NCBI GenBank assembly: GCA_006503475.1 | Contig: RSEH01000178.1 | Coordinates: 1 to 64,000, forward strand | Length of the DNA stretch: 64,000 nt | Reading direction: 5' to 3' | DNA from: Stentor roeselii | Lineage: Eukaryota; Ciliophora; Heterotrichea; Heterotrichida; Stentoridae | Shown: piece after piece, positions 36,615 through 47,867 of the stretch | Layout of the letters: each line of letters begins with the position of its first letter | Numbering within the stretch: the first letter of the stretch is position 1 | Program-made: the position numbers and the translations under genes | The notes under the pieces: generated by a model | The model's database searches: none | The model's input: the letters and a program-made list of their open reading frames with translations, nothing else | What the model was told of the DNA's origin: nothing

Positions 36615-38081
36615 ATGTTGTTTTTTTTGCTTTTCAGTCAAGTGCAAAGCTTCCGTCCTTCTGAAGGAATCCAGCATTTGCTAAAGCTCTCTTCTGACCA
36701 GGACTACGATAACTCAGTGACCTGCAAAAGGCCTTCAGTGAAATCAATGGTAAACCTTTGGGAAGCGTATCCGAATTCTTGCATTTTACATGACAAGCAC
36801 AGTTTTTTATCGATAAAAACTGAAAGGTTTCAATTTGAACGAGGGACTGAAGTGCGCTTTGACTTTGTAAAGATTTGGGGAAAAATTTTAGAAAAAAAAG
36901 AATTTTTTGACTCTTGGCGCGTGATTGACGGAGAAGGAGTGAATGATAAGGGCGGGTTAAGGCAGATGCTTTATGACAATGTCGACTCTTCTTACTTGTT
37001 GGGTGAGAAAGACCAGTTGGAAGCAACGATTCAAGCCGTGGAAAATGATGGGCTTGAGTTTAAAGGAGATATCGACACTCACTTGTTCATCACTCATCAC
37101 TTGGCAGGCTTACTCAGTGGCTTCTACTTGACAAGTAGTCCTGTTCTTAAAGAAAAAGCTGTCCTTTTCGGAGAAAAAGCTCTCAAGTTCTATAAAAACT
37201 GGCACCCGTTCGCAAGGTTTAACTTCGAGACTAATCACGGTATTATCGACAAGATTCACTTGAAACAGTTTGTAAATCTTGGAGAATTTTACATTCTCTT
37301 CAGACTTACAAAGGACCAAAGATATGAAAAAGTTATAAACGACACTGTTAAAGCACTTGAAACACTTACAAGGTATGAAGTCCTTCCAGAATTCGCATCT
37401 TTTGAAAAAGGAAAAGTCACTTTTTCAGGGTTTTTGACTGGAAACTCGGAATCCGCTCAAGTTCAGAGAATTTTGTGGAATAACTGGAAATTAAGTAAAA
37501 AGTCACAGCAGGTCTTTAGGACTTTAATGGATATCAATAAAAAGTCAGTACTTTCTTTACTTCCTTTCACTACCAAGCAAGGTGACGTGGTGATGATCGA
37601 GCGAAGGCCGGAGGACTTCGAATATCGCATGAATCTTAAAATGTGCGCCTGGGCAGGTGTCTTAGCTGAGGAAAACAGAAGAACTATTAATTCCACTGAA
37701 ATGATTTTAGCTCAGAAGCTCTTCGCAACTTGTATCAAAGCCTTTCGATTAAAGGAACCTGCTGATTTTGTTTATTTGGATCCTGAAAAAATTGTTACTA
37801 AGGTCAAAGGATTTTCGATTCCTGGAGAAATTTTTGAAAGCTTGTTTTTTATTTGGAGGTCGCATGGAGACCACTCGCTTAGGAAACTTGGAATTGCACT
37901 TTTTGCTGAATTGAAAAATCGGTTTGGGAAAAGGTTTGGATTCGCGGGGATTGGAAGTGAATTGATGCCTCAGGATTTTTTGAGTAAAAGTTTGAAGTAC
38001 TTGTTTTTGACTCAGGCTTCACATACTGTCTTCCTTGGAGCTCAGTTTAATAATGAAGGACATTTGTTAGGTACTAAGTAA
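36615..38081 (+). CDS. GH47-like alpha-mannosidase, ER type, divergent
   Basis: A 488-residue protein with a signal peptide (MLFFLLFSQVQS). Regions match class I alpha-mannosidases and EDEM proteins: WRVIDGEGVNDKGGLRQML, ETNHGIIDKIHL, GEFYILFRLTKDQRY, AGVLAEENRR, FSIPGEIFESLFFIWRSHGD, FLSKSLKYLFLTQA and FNNEGHLL (family FNTEAHPL). These trim or read mannoses during N-glycan processing and ER-associated degradation. Several acidic residues are changed, so catalysis cannot be assumed. Its ATG directly follows the TAA of the upstream gene in the same frame. Confidence 0.75.
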   Translation: MLFFLLFSQVQSFRPSEGIQHLLKLSSDQDYDNSVTCKRPSVKSMVNLWEAYPNSCILHDKHSFLSIKTERFQFERGTEVRFDFVKIWGKILEKKEFFDSWRVIDGEGVNDKGGLRQMLYDNVDSSYLLGEKDQLEATIQAVENDGLEFKGDIDTHLFITHHLAGLLSGFYLTSSPVLKEKAVLFGEKALKFYKNWHPFARFNFETNHGIIDKIHLKQFVNLGEFYILFRLTKDQRYEKVINDTVKALETLTRYEVLPEFASFEKGKVTFSGFLTGNSESAQVQRILWNNWKLSKKSQQVFRTLMDINKKSVLSLLPFTTKQGDVVMIERRPEDFEYRMNLKMCAWAGVLAEENRRTINSTEMILAQKLFATCIKAFRLKEPADFVYLDPEKIVTKVKGFSIPGEIFESLFFIWRSHGDHSLRKLGIALFAELKNRFGKRFGFAGIGSELMPQDFLSKSLKYLFLTQASHTVFLGAQFNNEGHLLGTK

Positions 38082-38225
38082 TGATTGAAGGTTAAGGATT
38101 TTTAATGTTTTTAAGGATTTGATTATGATTTCGGATAGGGGTTTAAGGGTTTTTTTGATAGGGGTTTGGTTTTATAGTTTTAGGGATTTTGAAGATTTAT
38201 TTGGAGTTTTAATATGCTCTTATAA

Positions 38226-39494
38226 ATGGATCAAAAAAACCAAATTAGATTTTTTTTCCAAACAAAAAAGTCAATTGCTTCTGCTCCTGAAAGAATAGAA
38301 GCTAAGGTGCTAAAAGTTAAAAATAAGGAAAAGTTTTTAACCAAGAGAATCCAAATATGCAGCCAGATTTACGACTTTACTCAAGAATTGAAAAACTATT
38401 CAGAGAAGGCTAAGAGACTAAAAGCTTTGCAGGAGCTTAGACTGTTTTTAAATCATTACCCAATTAATTATCATTCAGATCATTGGCTAGTCTTTAAAAT
38501 GATTTGCAAGAATATTTTTCGGCCTTTACCACTCAACCAAAATCCAAGAAACGTAAGACCTCCTCATGAAGGGATTGAAGTGGACATTTTTCATGACCCT
38601 TCCTGGATTCATCTTAAAGGAGTTTATGAGATCTTTTTAGATTCATTTTATCAACTCGAAAAAATATTTCAGAAGGATAAACTAATAAAGACCTTTACAC
38701 AAGAACTTATCTATTTATTTAATAGTGAAAATGAAGAAGAAAGATTATATTTATGGAGAATTTTACAAACCTACTATGATTTTATGATAGGCAATAGGAA
38801 ATTAATAAGAGAAACAATCTATAATCTTTTTATAACGATTATAGAAAAAAAATTAACCTTCAATGGAATAAGTGAACTTCTTGTGAAATATTCGGCGATA
38901 ATCTCTGTGTTTTTAGTCCCATTACGAGAAGATCAGTTGCATTTTTTTCATAGAATTTTAATTCCGCTTCATTTTCTCGAGACTTCTCATCTTTTTCATA
39001 AACAACTTATTGTTTGCTCTGTGAGATATGTTGAAAAAAATCATTCTTTGGCAATACCACTTTTTGAAGCACTCTTAAAAAATTGGCCTTTCGGAAATGA
39101 CTATAAAGAACCTTGGTTCCTCGCTGAGATAAATGATGTGATTACTGTTTGTGAAATTTCAGAATTAGAATCTTTTATTCCCAAATTGACTGAAGATATT
39201 ATTCGATGCATTTCAAGATCTGAGTTGGAGACCTCTGAAAAAATTATTCATTTGATTGAAAGTGGTGGATTTTTTGGTATTATAAGAATTTTCAAACAGT
39301 TCACCTTTCCATTGATTTTTAAATCGAATAGTATTTTTACGAAATATCACTGGAGTAGTAAACTTATAGAAAATTATTATAGTTTTAGGGATTTCCTAAA
39401 AAACATCGACCAAAATGCATTTAATTTTCCAATCTCAAAAACACAGGGATTTCAATCAATTATATTTAGCATCGAAAAATTAAGATTGTATTAA
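38226..39494 (+). CDS. PP2A regulatory subunit B56-like, copy 2
   Basis: A 422-residue B56 protein with intact N-terminus: RIQICSQIYDFTQELKNYS, NIFRPLPLN, DPSWIHLKGVY, HFLETSHLFHKQLIVCSVRY, HSLAIPLFEALLKNWP. It is related but clearly divergent from the copies at 18757 and 49948, especially in the final 100 residues. Start in TATAAATG. Like other B56 subunits it should bind the PP2A core, but the short N- and C-terminal tails offer no targeting motif. Confidence 0.9.
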   Translation: MDQKNQIRFFFQTKKSIASAPERIEAKVLKVKNKEKFLTKRIQICSQIYDFTQELKNYSEKAKRLKALQELRLFLNHYPINYHSDHWLVFKMICKNIFRPLPLNQNPRNVRPPHEGIEVDIFHDPSWIHLKGVYEIFLDSFYQLEKIFQKDKLIKTFTQELIYLFNSENEEERLYLWRILQTYYDFMIGNRKLIRETIYNLFITIIEKKLTFNGISELLVKYSAIISVFLVPLREDQLHFFHRILIPLHFLETSHLFHKQLIVCSVRYVEKNHSLAIPLFEALLKNWPFGNDYKEPWFLAEINDVITVCEISELESFIPKLTEDIIRCISRSELETSEKIIHLIESGGFFGIIRIFKQFTFPLIFKSNSIFTKYHWSSKLIENYYSFRDFLKNIDQNAFNFPISKTQGFQSIIFSIEKLRLY

Positions 39495-40385
39495 ACCAAT
39501 CTTTATTAGTAGTTAAACTTTTTAGTTCCAACTTTAATATTAAAGACCTAAGAGCCTAAATGAATAGGAAAATATTTTGTTTAATTATTACAGAATTTAA
39601 ATCAATGATAAACTAATTAGTTTTTAGTGTTAACTAAACAAAACTAATTTTAAGAAATGAGAATGAGCAACGATTTTCTTATCTATGAATTAAGAAATTT
39701 AATATTAACTTAGGAATAAAACAAACTTAAGGTTTAAATAAGATTTAATCGCATTTAAAATAAAATGAACTTTGTTAATTTGTAAAGCACAACTATCCAC
39801 TTAACTATCAAATACACTTCCAATGCAAATAAAGAAATAAAATACACAATAGTTTAAAAAATATTGAAAATACTATTTAAGTTATTCGATAAGTTAATCG
39901 ATATGCTTACACTTAAATTAAGAACTTGATTTAGAAGTGTAAAAAAATATTTTTTAACTTCGTTTAATTAATCAGATTTGCTTAATTACTCAGCAATACC
40001 TGATGAGTTTTGATAAATTTGCAATGATATTTAATAGATTGCTCATGCAGGAAGAATAGTCATTTTGAGCAAGATATTCAAGGGAGATCAATAGAAAACT
40101 TTAAGTTTATGATATTAACAATCAAGAATATGAAAAAGATTTCTTAGGGTTAGTATTTTACTGAAGTACATACAACCCACACTATTTAATCGCATTAGGC
40201 TAAATGATGACTGCAATAATTTGATAAAAGTTTTGGCATTGATCTTATGGAAATTAATGAAATCGTTAAATAAACTTATGATGTTAATGTGGAGAGAAGG
40301 CTTGAAGCACCCGATGATGTTCTAAAAGTAAAAAAAATCCTAGCATAATAAAGGCAATAAAAAAAGGAATATTCTATATTATAAA
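39495..40385. other. AT-rich intergenic stretch with coding remnant
   Basis: Mostly very AT-rich. Its second half holds the eroded coding-like stretch listed at 39994-40348. Nothing else recognised. Confidence 0.4.
39994..40348 (+). pseudogene. Eroded coding remnant, family unknown
   Basis: Reading 39994 onward gives protein-like blocks (QYLMSFDKFAMIFNRLLMQ; NNQEYEKDFLGLVFY; VERRLEAPDDVLKVKKILA) broken by several stops and at least one frame change. Composition is coding-like compared with the flanks. I cannot identify the parent gene. Confidence 0.35.
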
Positions 40386-41636
40386 ATGGCAGAGGAGGTG
40401 AATATTCTTTTGAAAGGAGGGTATTCTATCACTTTATCAACAAGCTTAGATAAAGTAAAAGCCCTAGTTCATTCAAGAAATAAAGTGAAAAAATGGGAAG
40501 GATACATTCAAGGTTTTAAGCATCAAACATTTATATATTTAGCAAAATTACCAAATCTAATCCAAAGAAGACTAGAAATCAACCAGTTTTCTCTTGAGCC
40601 AATATACTTATCAGGCCTATTGGGTTCAGGACATTGCTACAGTAAAAAACCGATAGAAGGATCTATAGTACCCACAAAGAAGATGTATCCAAATATCCCA
40701 GTAAACAAAATTTCTAATTTTCATTGTGGGGATAATATGATTAGTCCAGATGATAGAGTGAATGAAGGAACAGTTGTCAATATATATCAAGATACTCCTA
40801 GAGCTGAAGAGCTTGAAAAAATTAATCAAGAATTGAAAAATGAAAAAGAAAAAGAAGAATTCAAAAAAGAAAAACAAACATTGGAGAACGATATTAAACA
40901 TTTGCGTAATAAAAATATTGAATTAGTGGAACTATCAGAAAACTTGAGAGAAGAATTTAAAAATTTAGAAAAAGATAAAAGAAAATTAGAAGAAGATAAA
41001 AGCAAATTAGAAGAAGACAAAAGCAAATTAGAAGAAGACAAAAGTAAATTAGAGCAAGAATCAAAAATTTTAAGTGAAAAATTTGAACAAATACAGGAAA
41101 AGAATAAAAAGTTAGAAGAGGATTCCAAAATTTTGAGTGAAAAATATGAAAAAGTACGAGATGATAATATTAAAGGTCTTAAGCAAAAACTTATAGAATA
41201 TGAAAACATAATAATTCAAAAAGAAAAGGAGATTCAGGCTCTGAAGGATGAATATGAACGTGAAAAAATCGCTAATAACCAAATTATGGATAAGATGCAT
41301 AAACAAATGGGACAAATTATAGACTCTAAGGAAGCAGAAATAAAAAGATTGGAATTTGAAGTTAAAAGACTTCGCGAAGAAAAAGACTTATTCGAAAAAA
41401 GAATATCAGAAATGAGAATCACTCAGAATACACTAATAAAAGATATTGAAAAAAGAACTAATGCAGAAAGTACTTTAAGATTAGAACTAAGAATGAGTAG
41501 TGTTCCAGATCGTTTGAAGATGCTTGAAGTTTGGTTTCACGAAGATGATAAAAACAAAATTACCAAGAATATTCTTGTTACTAACTGTGGAAATTATATA
41601 TTTTATTGTAAGGTTGTTTCAGGTATTGATCATTAG
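40386..41636 (+). CDS. Unidentified coiled-coil protein with KLEEDKS repeats
   Basis: A 416-residue protein. The first 130 residues look globular (HCYSKKPIEGS, NFHCGDNMISPDDRV) and match nothing I know. From about 140 to 360 it is a continuous coiled coil, including near-perfect 7-residue repeats of KLEEDKS, one per heptad. The last 50 residues (VWFHEDDKNK to CGNYIFYCKVV) are again compact. Start in TATAAAATG. AT-rich codon use resembles other genes of the 38-60 kb cluster. Confidence 0.65.
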   Translation: MAEEVNILLKGGYSITLSTSLDKVKALVHSRNKVKKWEGYIQGFKHQTFIYLAKLPNLIQRRLEINQFSLEPIYLSGLLGSGHCYSKKPIEGSIVPTKKMYPNIPVNKISNFHCGDNMISPDDRVNEGTVVNIYQDTPRAEELEKINQELKNEKEKEEFKKEKQTLENDIKHLRNKNIELVELSENLREEFKNLEKDKRKLEEDKSKLEEDKSKLEEDKSKLEQESKILSEKFEQIQEKNKKLEEDSKILSEKYEKVRDDNIKGLKQKLIEYENIIIQKEKEIQALKDEYEREKIANNQIMDKMHKQMGQIIDSKEAEIKRLEFEVKRLREEKDLFEKRISEMRITQNTLIKDIEKRTNAESTLRLELRMSSVPDRLKMLEVWFHEDDKNKITKNILVTNCGNYIFYCKVVSGIDH

Positions 41637-43154
41637 ATTGTATGTTTTTTGAAGTTTGTTAAGGAAATATAGCTTCGAAAAATACAAGCAAAGGATCGAG
41701 TAATTTTTAGATAGACAGTAAAGTAAAAAAAGTATATTGTAATTTAATATTAGTGAAGATTTTTAATATAGATGAATTCGGACCTCAAAATAATACCAGC
41801 TACAAGTTAACTCATCCGAAATCAATTGAAATGAGAAATAAATTTCCTGAGTGCGCTGAATATGAATAATAGATAGGTATAGTTAGATATTTTTATTAAA
41901 ATTATAGTGGACAAGATTTAAAATAATGAGGTAGGGTAAAAACTTTATTTTATAATAGTTTTCATTTGGAATGCCTAGGAATATAGCTAAGCATTGAAAT
42001 CTTATTCAATTATTAATAAAATCTATTGTATCAATAGAGTAGTTTATTTTAGACAATATAGAGTATAATAATTATTAATTACTATTTTATTTTTAATATC
42101 AATTACTAAACTCATCATAAGTATTAATGATAATAGTTCATAATTTAAGATATATTTTTATACTACCATATTTTGATTATTAACTAATAATTTCTTATTA
42201 ATCTGTAAACTATTGCAATTTTTAACTTTGCGTAAAGAATTACAATGAGAAAAAGTCAGTTCTTAAACATTTAAGACCTAACCAATATGTTGAGGTATTA
42301 GGGATTTTTCAACACTTATATAGTAACAGCTTCACTCCTTTGAAGATAGTCAATTTTCTTCAGTGATAAATGGTGCATTATTTTCTGATTCTCTATTTTT
42401 CAAGATACTTCTAAGTATTTGCCATGACATCCGTAAATATTATTGTAGGAACCTCCAGAGGGTAGTTAATATCAGTCATTTTTTATTAATTTAGTTTGAC
42501 AATTTATTACTTAAATAATGATGAAATATTTATATTAAGGATTAACAAATTTAGGATAGACTATAAAAAAATGGTTTTATTAAGGGAAAGGCGTCAATCG
42601 ATTAATTAGACTTTAGGTATTTGCAGAATAATTGATATATAAATTTCCTTTATTATAGCATTCATGTTTTTTGATTATGATCTTAAATCTTATATGCTTG
42701 AACTATTCTTTGAATTAAACTAATTCTTTTTTGAATTGAAATTTAGTGAATTGTGTAATCTCACAGCTTTAATGTGAATATTTTATTTAGAAAAAGTGAT
42801 TATTTTTATTATTTAGTTATGTCACTAGTGCTTGTTGTCCAATACTTATTTCATAAATGAATAACAATTACATATATACTGTGAATGAAAAGGGGAAGAA
42901 TATAGATATTAGACTGAGGATAATCAATTTGATATGATTTCGATAAAATACATTAATTTATAAGTTCGAAAATACTAAAAATAAATATTCCGAAAAATTA
43001 TTTCTCAACGACTAACATCACAATAATCTCTTATTATTTTACCTAAATTACGCTATGATTTAAACTATTATCAAATGAAGCCATTTTAAGATATACAATA
43101 TATATTAACAATAATGATTTCCTTAAACCCTTAACTAATAAACTAATCCTAATT
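41637..43154. other. AT-rich intergenic stretch containing the TMUB-like pseudogene
   Basis: 1.5 kb of very AT-rich DNA. It contains the decayed gene at 42190-42479, and about 190 nt beyond it (42480-42670) resemble the upstream region of the intact copy at 56812-56970 (both share GGAAAGGC-TCAAT and CTTT-TTATAG). No other feature seen. Confidence 0.5.
42190..42479 (-). pseudogene. Decayed copy of the TMUB-like gene
   Basis: On the minus strand an ATG at 42479 starts MTDINYPLEVPTIIF, matching MTDIIHPLVLPTIIV of the intact gene at 56269-56811. Nucleotide similarity continues through the ubiquitin-like region (AGAAAATAATGCACC against AGAAAATCCTACTCC; AAGTGTTGAAAA against AAGTGTCGAAAA; CTCAACA-AT-GG in both), but several stops and frame changes interrupt it and the C-terminal half is no longer recognisable. 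It is a host-gene pseudogene next to a SABATH gene, as the intact copy is. Confidence 0.8.
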
Positions 43155-44162
43155 TCAATGACTTCTCTTGAATATCACACAAATAAAATCCAAGTTCAAT
43201 TCCATAATTTCTTCATCAATCATATTTCCAATTTCCTTCAATGCAAGCTCAAAAATTTCTCCTTTTTTATCTTCATCTCTGTCTAAAGCAGTAAAAAGAG
43301 GATTTTTCATCATAACTCTCATCATATCAGTCATACTTGTTTTGAACTTTTCCTTATCTTGATCACTAAGAAATTCAGAATAATTTGGAAATGGAATTTT
43401 TCCGTATTTAGACTTGATTATTTCGATTTGATCTCCGAAAGGTTCAAGGATTTGATGAATCTCTTGTATATGGTAAGGATAAGAATGCCAGACATAGTTC
43501 TTGAATTCATTTTCAGTGATGATCTTCTTTTCTAGAAGTCTTTTAATTGATCCAAAAGTGTACCTTGCAACACTTGGGTCTTGGTCTAGTTTTTCTCGTG
43601 CATTTATGATCATTACAAATACTCCACCTATTGCAAGTTCGTTAATTCTTATTCTGAGGAGGTTGGTCAAATCTTTGAAGCTTTGCTTTTTAGCATTTTC
43701 GAAGACCCAGCCATATTCTTCGGACTCTCGAGGCTGCTTTTCGGATAAGTAGTGAAGTGCATATGAACTGAACCCCAAATGCACTGAACCTTCAGGAACA
43801 ATTTGATTAAAAAAACTTCTTCCAATCGTTGAGAAAAAGATGTTATCATGCTTCAAATAAGTCTCCTCACTTTCATTTATAGTATTAAAAACTACCTGCC
43901 AATTGTTTTCAGGTAAATCTGTGTGAAGAATCGAGACAGGGATCGAATGAGATTCTCTAAACAACTTTAAGACCTCAGCAAGAACTATCATTGAATTCCG
44001 ACCTTCAGAACATCCATAGTCAACGATGCTGATGAGTTCAGATGACAAGGATTCAACTGAGTTTAAGGATGAGAGGAGGTCTGGTACGAATTTCAATGAA
44101 ACCTGAAGCTGCCTTTGGGAGACCTTGTTGTAGCCATGAAGTCCTTTCGACTGGAAAGCCAT
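43155..44162 (-). CDS. SABATH-type SAM-dependent methyltransferase, copy 1
   Basis: A 335-residue protein with the SABATH pattern: VDYGCSEGRNSM (SAM-binding loop, family DLGCSSGPNT), HTDLPENNWQVVF (family DLPxNDFNxxF), FFNQIVPEGSVHLGFSSYALHYLSEKQP (family SVHFxHSSYSLHWLS) and a late VFVMIINARE strand. SABATH enzymes methylate carboxyl groups or ring nitrogens of small molecules and are best known from plants. Substrate is unknown. The copy at 55057-56064 has the same length and is very similar. Confidence 0.85.
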   Translation of the reverse strand: MAFQSKGLHGYNKVSQRQLQVSLKFVPDLLSSLNSVESLSSELISIVDYGCSEGRNSMIVLAEVLKLFRESHSIPVSILHTDLPENNWQVVFNTINESEETYLKHDNIFFSTIGRSFFNQIVPEGSVHLGFSSYALHYLSEKQPRESEEYGWVFENAKKQSFKDLTNLLRIRINELAIGGVFVMIINAREKLDQDPSVARYTFGSIKRLLEKKIITENEFKNYVWHSYPYHIQEIHQILEPFGDQIEIIKSKYGKIPFPNYSEFLSDQDKEKFKTSMTDMMRVMMKNPLFTALDRDEDKKGEIFELALKEIGNMIDEEIMELNLDFICVIFKRSH

Positions 44163-45989
44163 TTATTACTGGCAGATTTTATGGAAGTCAAATCTATTAA
44201 ATTCTAAAACCTCTGGGGTATAAATGAAATTATTTCAGAATATTTAAACAATCTATGTAGGATGAAAGTAGATAAATTACGGAAATTTAAGAAATAGATT
44301 GATTTTAAATATATCAGCATTCATAGATTATAAATATCATGTGAATTTCAAGGTAGATATGTTCAGAGTCTATTAAGATTATCTAAGAACTGATTGGTAC
44401 TATAAAAATTTATTATTCTGATTATACATAGATCAGGTAGTGAAAGTGAATACGTCAATACAAATTAAGCATTTACTTGAATACATGATGAAGAGATGTC
44501 TTTCTTCACTACCATATAAAACATAGCATCCTAAAATTAGGTAATTATTACACCCATTTACTGAAAACACGTATATCATATTTATACTTAGTCTTTTAGC
44601 ATCAAAGCATTTATATCAGTCCAAAAAAAAACACTTCATGGGTACTCCAAAAATTTATTTAGAATATTCTTTTGATTTGAATTATTCTTTAAACCGATGA
44701 AAAATCTTGACAAGATGACCTTAACTACAGATAAAACTAAATAGGGTTGCTTATTTCAACTGAGCCAGATATCACTTAAAGGAAAGTGACTTAACAAAAA
44801 TTTATAAAACTCAATCGTTTATTATACCTTTCTTTATGGGTCATCTCTGGCTTTTCCAGTAGATGAAGTATGAATAGTAAACTTTCCGTATAACCATTGC
44901 AGAAGTTTTCGTAATTTATGTGAAGAACTGATGAATATGTTAGACTTGATATACTTCCTAAATATTGGCCAAGGTATTCTTTGAGAATAACACGAATCTC
45001 TGATATTATCTTATAAGAATTACTAGATTTGAAATATTCAATGGAAAAATTTTATATATCATATAATATAAGCTTTCTGGAAGTTTAGATTGAAATTGTT
45101 TGATTAAAATCAACTTATTAGGTTTTTTTTATTATAGTAGATGACTTGGTATTGAATTTCGCTAGATCTCGATTTAACCTTTTATGAATTTTTCATTTCG
45201 ATCGTTTGATATCACTTAAGTAAGTATAAATATAATATTTTCTATTATCACAAATATATAGGCAACTTCAACAATATGAATATCATAGATCTAAACATTA
45301 ATGTTATCCAAATTATATTAAATATATTCTATTGAAATAAATAGGTATTCGATTAGGTAAGATATTGATTTTATCATCACCCATAAATAAATATGTTCTA
45401 TGAGGTATTTTTCAGTAAAATATCTCTAGAGCTCCATATATTTTCTAGTGTTTAAATAGCAACTATCTACAGCTATCTTCAAGTGCTCGAGAACTAAATC
45501 AGCGAAAAGTATTCGGAAATCCCATATGCTTAGTTTTTTTATATTTACACAGATTTAAATTGTGATCAAGCCATACCAAAGGAAATCCTTTGAATCAACG
45601 TATCAGGACAGTGCTGCGGTAAATTTTTTCTTGGCCTTGATAAAAAAGGTGATCTCATCAGGAGAACAAAAAATCAAATGAGTCAAATAAATTCCTGAAA
45701 TGATAAAAATTTCTATTATCTCTTTTATTATACTATTTTTCTCCATTTATATTCACTATACTTTACATATATGCCTGTTTCATAAATTATCTTATAAATA
45801 ACCTATCCTATGATTTTCTAGGTATTATTCTTGCTTTAACCTAAGACCCTATCAAACTTTATAAATAATTTGATCTTACCAATAAATACTATCCAATAAA
45901 TACTTAAAAATTTGAAAATAAACAGAAATCATTCTTAGTTTTCTTGATCTTTTTTCAACATACATAAAAATATTAAGACTTAAAAACTA
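44163..45989. other. AT-rich intergenic stretch with eroded coding blocks
   Basis: 1.8 kb without an intact gene. The part 44791-45700 carries the coding-like blocks listed separately. The remainder shows nothing recognisable. Confidence 0.4.
44791..45700 (-). pseudogene. Eroded coding remnant in three blocks, family unknown
   Basis: Three minus-strand blocks read like protein: 45555-45693 (EITFFIKAKKKFTAALS, KDFLWYGLIT), 45318-45530 (IWDFRILFADLVLEHLKIAV, CYLNTRKYMEL) and 44791-45048 (KIISEIRVILKEYLGQYLG, FCNGYTESLLFILHLLEKPE). They are separated and interrupted by stops and lack a start. They may belong to one former gene. The parent family is not recognised. Confidence 0.45.
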
Positions 45990-47867
45990 TCAATCTTCAA
46001 ATAATCCTTCATTCCTACTTGCAACATGACAACGATTCTGATTAACCAATTTAAAAACCTGCTGAATTTCATCATACCAGTCTTGATAAACCTGAGTATC
46101 CGCATCCAAATTATTCCCAAGCCACTCACAAGCCTCTTCAATTTTCTCTTCAACACTCTCAAACCCCGCCACATCAACATTTCCCATCTCTATCATAACC
46201 CTCAACTCATTTTTCAAATTAAAAATAAAACTTTCAAGTTGATTCCTTTTCTCACTTTTAATCCTCTCAACTTTTTCCATTTCTTTAAATTTTTCATTCT
46301 CCAAGGCAAAATTTTCAATATCCTGATTCGAAAGTCTTCCTTTTTTACAACAAATAGTAACCCCACTAGTCCTTCCACTTCCTTTATCCTTCGCAAAAAC
46401 CTCTAAAATTCCATCAACATCAATTTGAAAAGTGACTTCAATCTGAGGAACTCCCTTAGGAGCCAGTTCAATTCCATTCAACTGAAATTCTCCAAGCAAC
46501 TTGCAATCTTTAGTCATTTTCCCCTCACCTTCAAAGACCTTAATAATCACAGCAGGTTGATCATCAAGAAAAGTCGAAAAATTTTCCATTCTTTTGACAG
46601 GAATGCACATATTCTTGCTTATCAAAACAGTCATCACGCCTCCAGCGGTTTCGAACCCGAGTGAAAAAGGAGCCACATCAAGCAGAAGTATTTTTTCTAG
46701 AGTTTCATTCAATTTAATGGAAAGAATCCCGGCTTGAACTGCGGCGCCATAAGCGACGGCTTCGTCAGGGTTGATCGATTTGCAGAGTTCTTTTCCGTTG
46801 AAGAACTCTTGGATCAGTTGTTGAATCTTAGGAATGCGGGTCGACCCTCCAACAAGAACGATTTCAGAGATTTGGGACTTGGTTAAATGGGCTTCTTGAA
46901 GAACTTGGTTTAAGAGTGAAAGGGTTTTGAGAAAAAGGTCCATGTTTAGCTCTTCGAATTTTAATCGTGTAAGGGTTTTTGAGTAGTCAAGACCTGGGGT
47001 TATTTCTTCGATTTCTATTGTTGTTTGGGTGCAGGATGATAGAGATCTTTTTGATTTCTCGCATGATGTTTGTAACCTTTTTAAACTGCGGGGCATGGAT
47101 TTTAGGTTTATTCCTGTTTTTTGGTGGAAGTCGGAGAGACAGAAGTCTACTAGTCGGTTGTCGAAGTCGCTTCCTCCCAGGTGAGAGTCTCCTGCTATGG
47201 CTCGTACCTCGAATATGCCTTCTTCTATTGTGAGTAGAGAAATATCGCAAGTTCCACCACCCAGATCAAAAACAATAACATGTTTCTCTCCAAAGCTAAT
47301 TTTCTGAAGTCCATAAGTAATAGCAGCAGCAGTAGGTTCATTAATAAGTCTTTTAATCCTAATTCCAGCGATTTCGCCAGCATCTTTAGTAGCCTGTCTC
47401 TGCGAGTCATTAAAATAAGCCGGAATAGTAACAACAGCAGAATCAACAGTCCTTCCAAGGAACCCTTCCGCCGTTTCCTTCATTTTCGCCAAGACCATAG
47501 CAGAGATTTCTTCAGCAAAGAAAAACTTTTCCTCTCCTTTAAAAGAAACAACGATAAGAGGGCGGCTTTCAGGTCCTCTAATGACTCGAAAAGGCCAGAT
47601 TTTTATGTCTTCCTGAACAGAAAAGTCTTCAAATTTACGCCCGATGAGTCGTTTGACGTCGAAAATCGTGTTTTCTGGGTTTCTTGATGCTTGGTTCTTC
47701 GCTGCAGTGCCGATTAAGCGCTGAGTAGAGGTGAAGGCTACGCAACTTGGAGTTGTTCGGCTGCCATAGTCGTTTGGGATTATTTCGACTTGGTTATTAC
47801 GCCAAACTCCTATGCAACTGTAAGTTGTTCCTAAGTCGATACCGATACAAAGATTGTCTTCTGACAT
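45990..47867 (-). CDS. Divergent HSP70 paralogue without EEVD tail
   Basis: A 625-residue HSP70 with full ATPase and substrate-binding domains: [28 protein letters not shown] (TFDVS in the other copy), [12 protein letters not shown]. It lacks the Gly-rich repeats and the EEVD terminus and ends [13 protein letters not shown], so binding of Hop or CHIP-type co-chaperones is not expected. No signal or transit peptide is evident, so it is probably cytosolic. Only weak GAA motifs lie upstream, without a perfect heat-shock element. A constitutive or specialised chaperone is likely. Confidence 0.95.
   Translation of the reverse strand: MSEDNLCIGIDLGTTYSCIGVWRNNQVEIIPNDYGSRTTPSCVAFTSTQRLIGTAAKNQASRNPENTIFDVKRLIGRKFEDFSVQEDIKIWPFRVIRGPESRPLIVVSFKGEEKFFFAEEISAMVLAKMKETAEGFLGRTVDSAVVTIPAYFNDSQRQATKDAGEIAGIRIKRLINEPTAAAITYGLQKISFGEKHVIVFDLGGGTCDISLLTIEEGIFEVRAIAGDSHLGGSDFDNRLVDFCLSDFHQKTGINLKSMPRSLKRLQTSCEKSKRSLSSCTQTTIEIEEITPGLDYSKTLTRLKFEELNMDLFLKTLSLLNQVLQEAHLTKSQISEIVLVGGSTRIPKIQQLIQEFFNGKELCKSINPDEAVAYGAAVQAGILSIKLNETLEKILLLDVAPFSLGFETAGGVMTVLISKNMCIPVKRMENFSTFLDDQPAVIIKVFEGEGKMTKDCKLLGEFQLNGIELAPKGVPQIEVTFQIDVDGILEVFAKDKGSGRTSGVTICCKKGRLSNQDIENFALENEKFKEMEKVERIKSEKRNQLESFIFNLKNELRVMIEMGNVDVAGFESVEEKIEEACEWLGNNLDADTQVYQDWYDEIQQVFKLVNQNRCHVASRNEGLFED

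Noticed and set aside
36601-36637. A 37-nt GT...AG stretch with a T-rich end that could be an ordinary intron joining the genes at 35910 and 36615
   Set aside because: Removing it would throw the mannosidase out of frame, its length is unlike the 14-15 nt introns elsewhere, and a signal peptide begins exactly at 36615.
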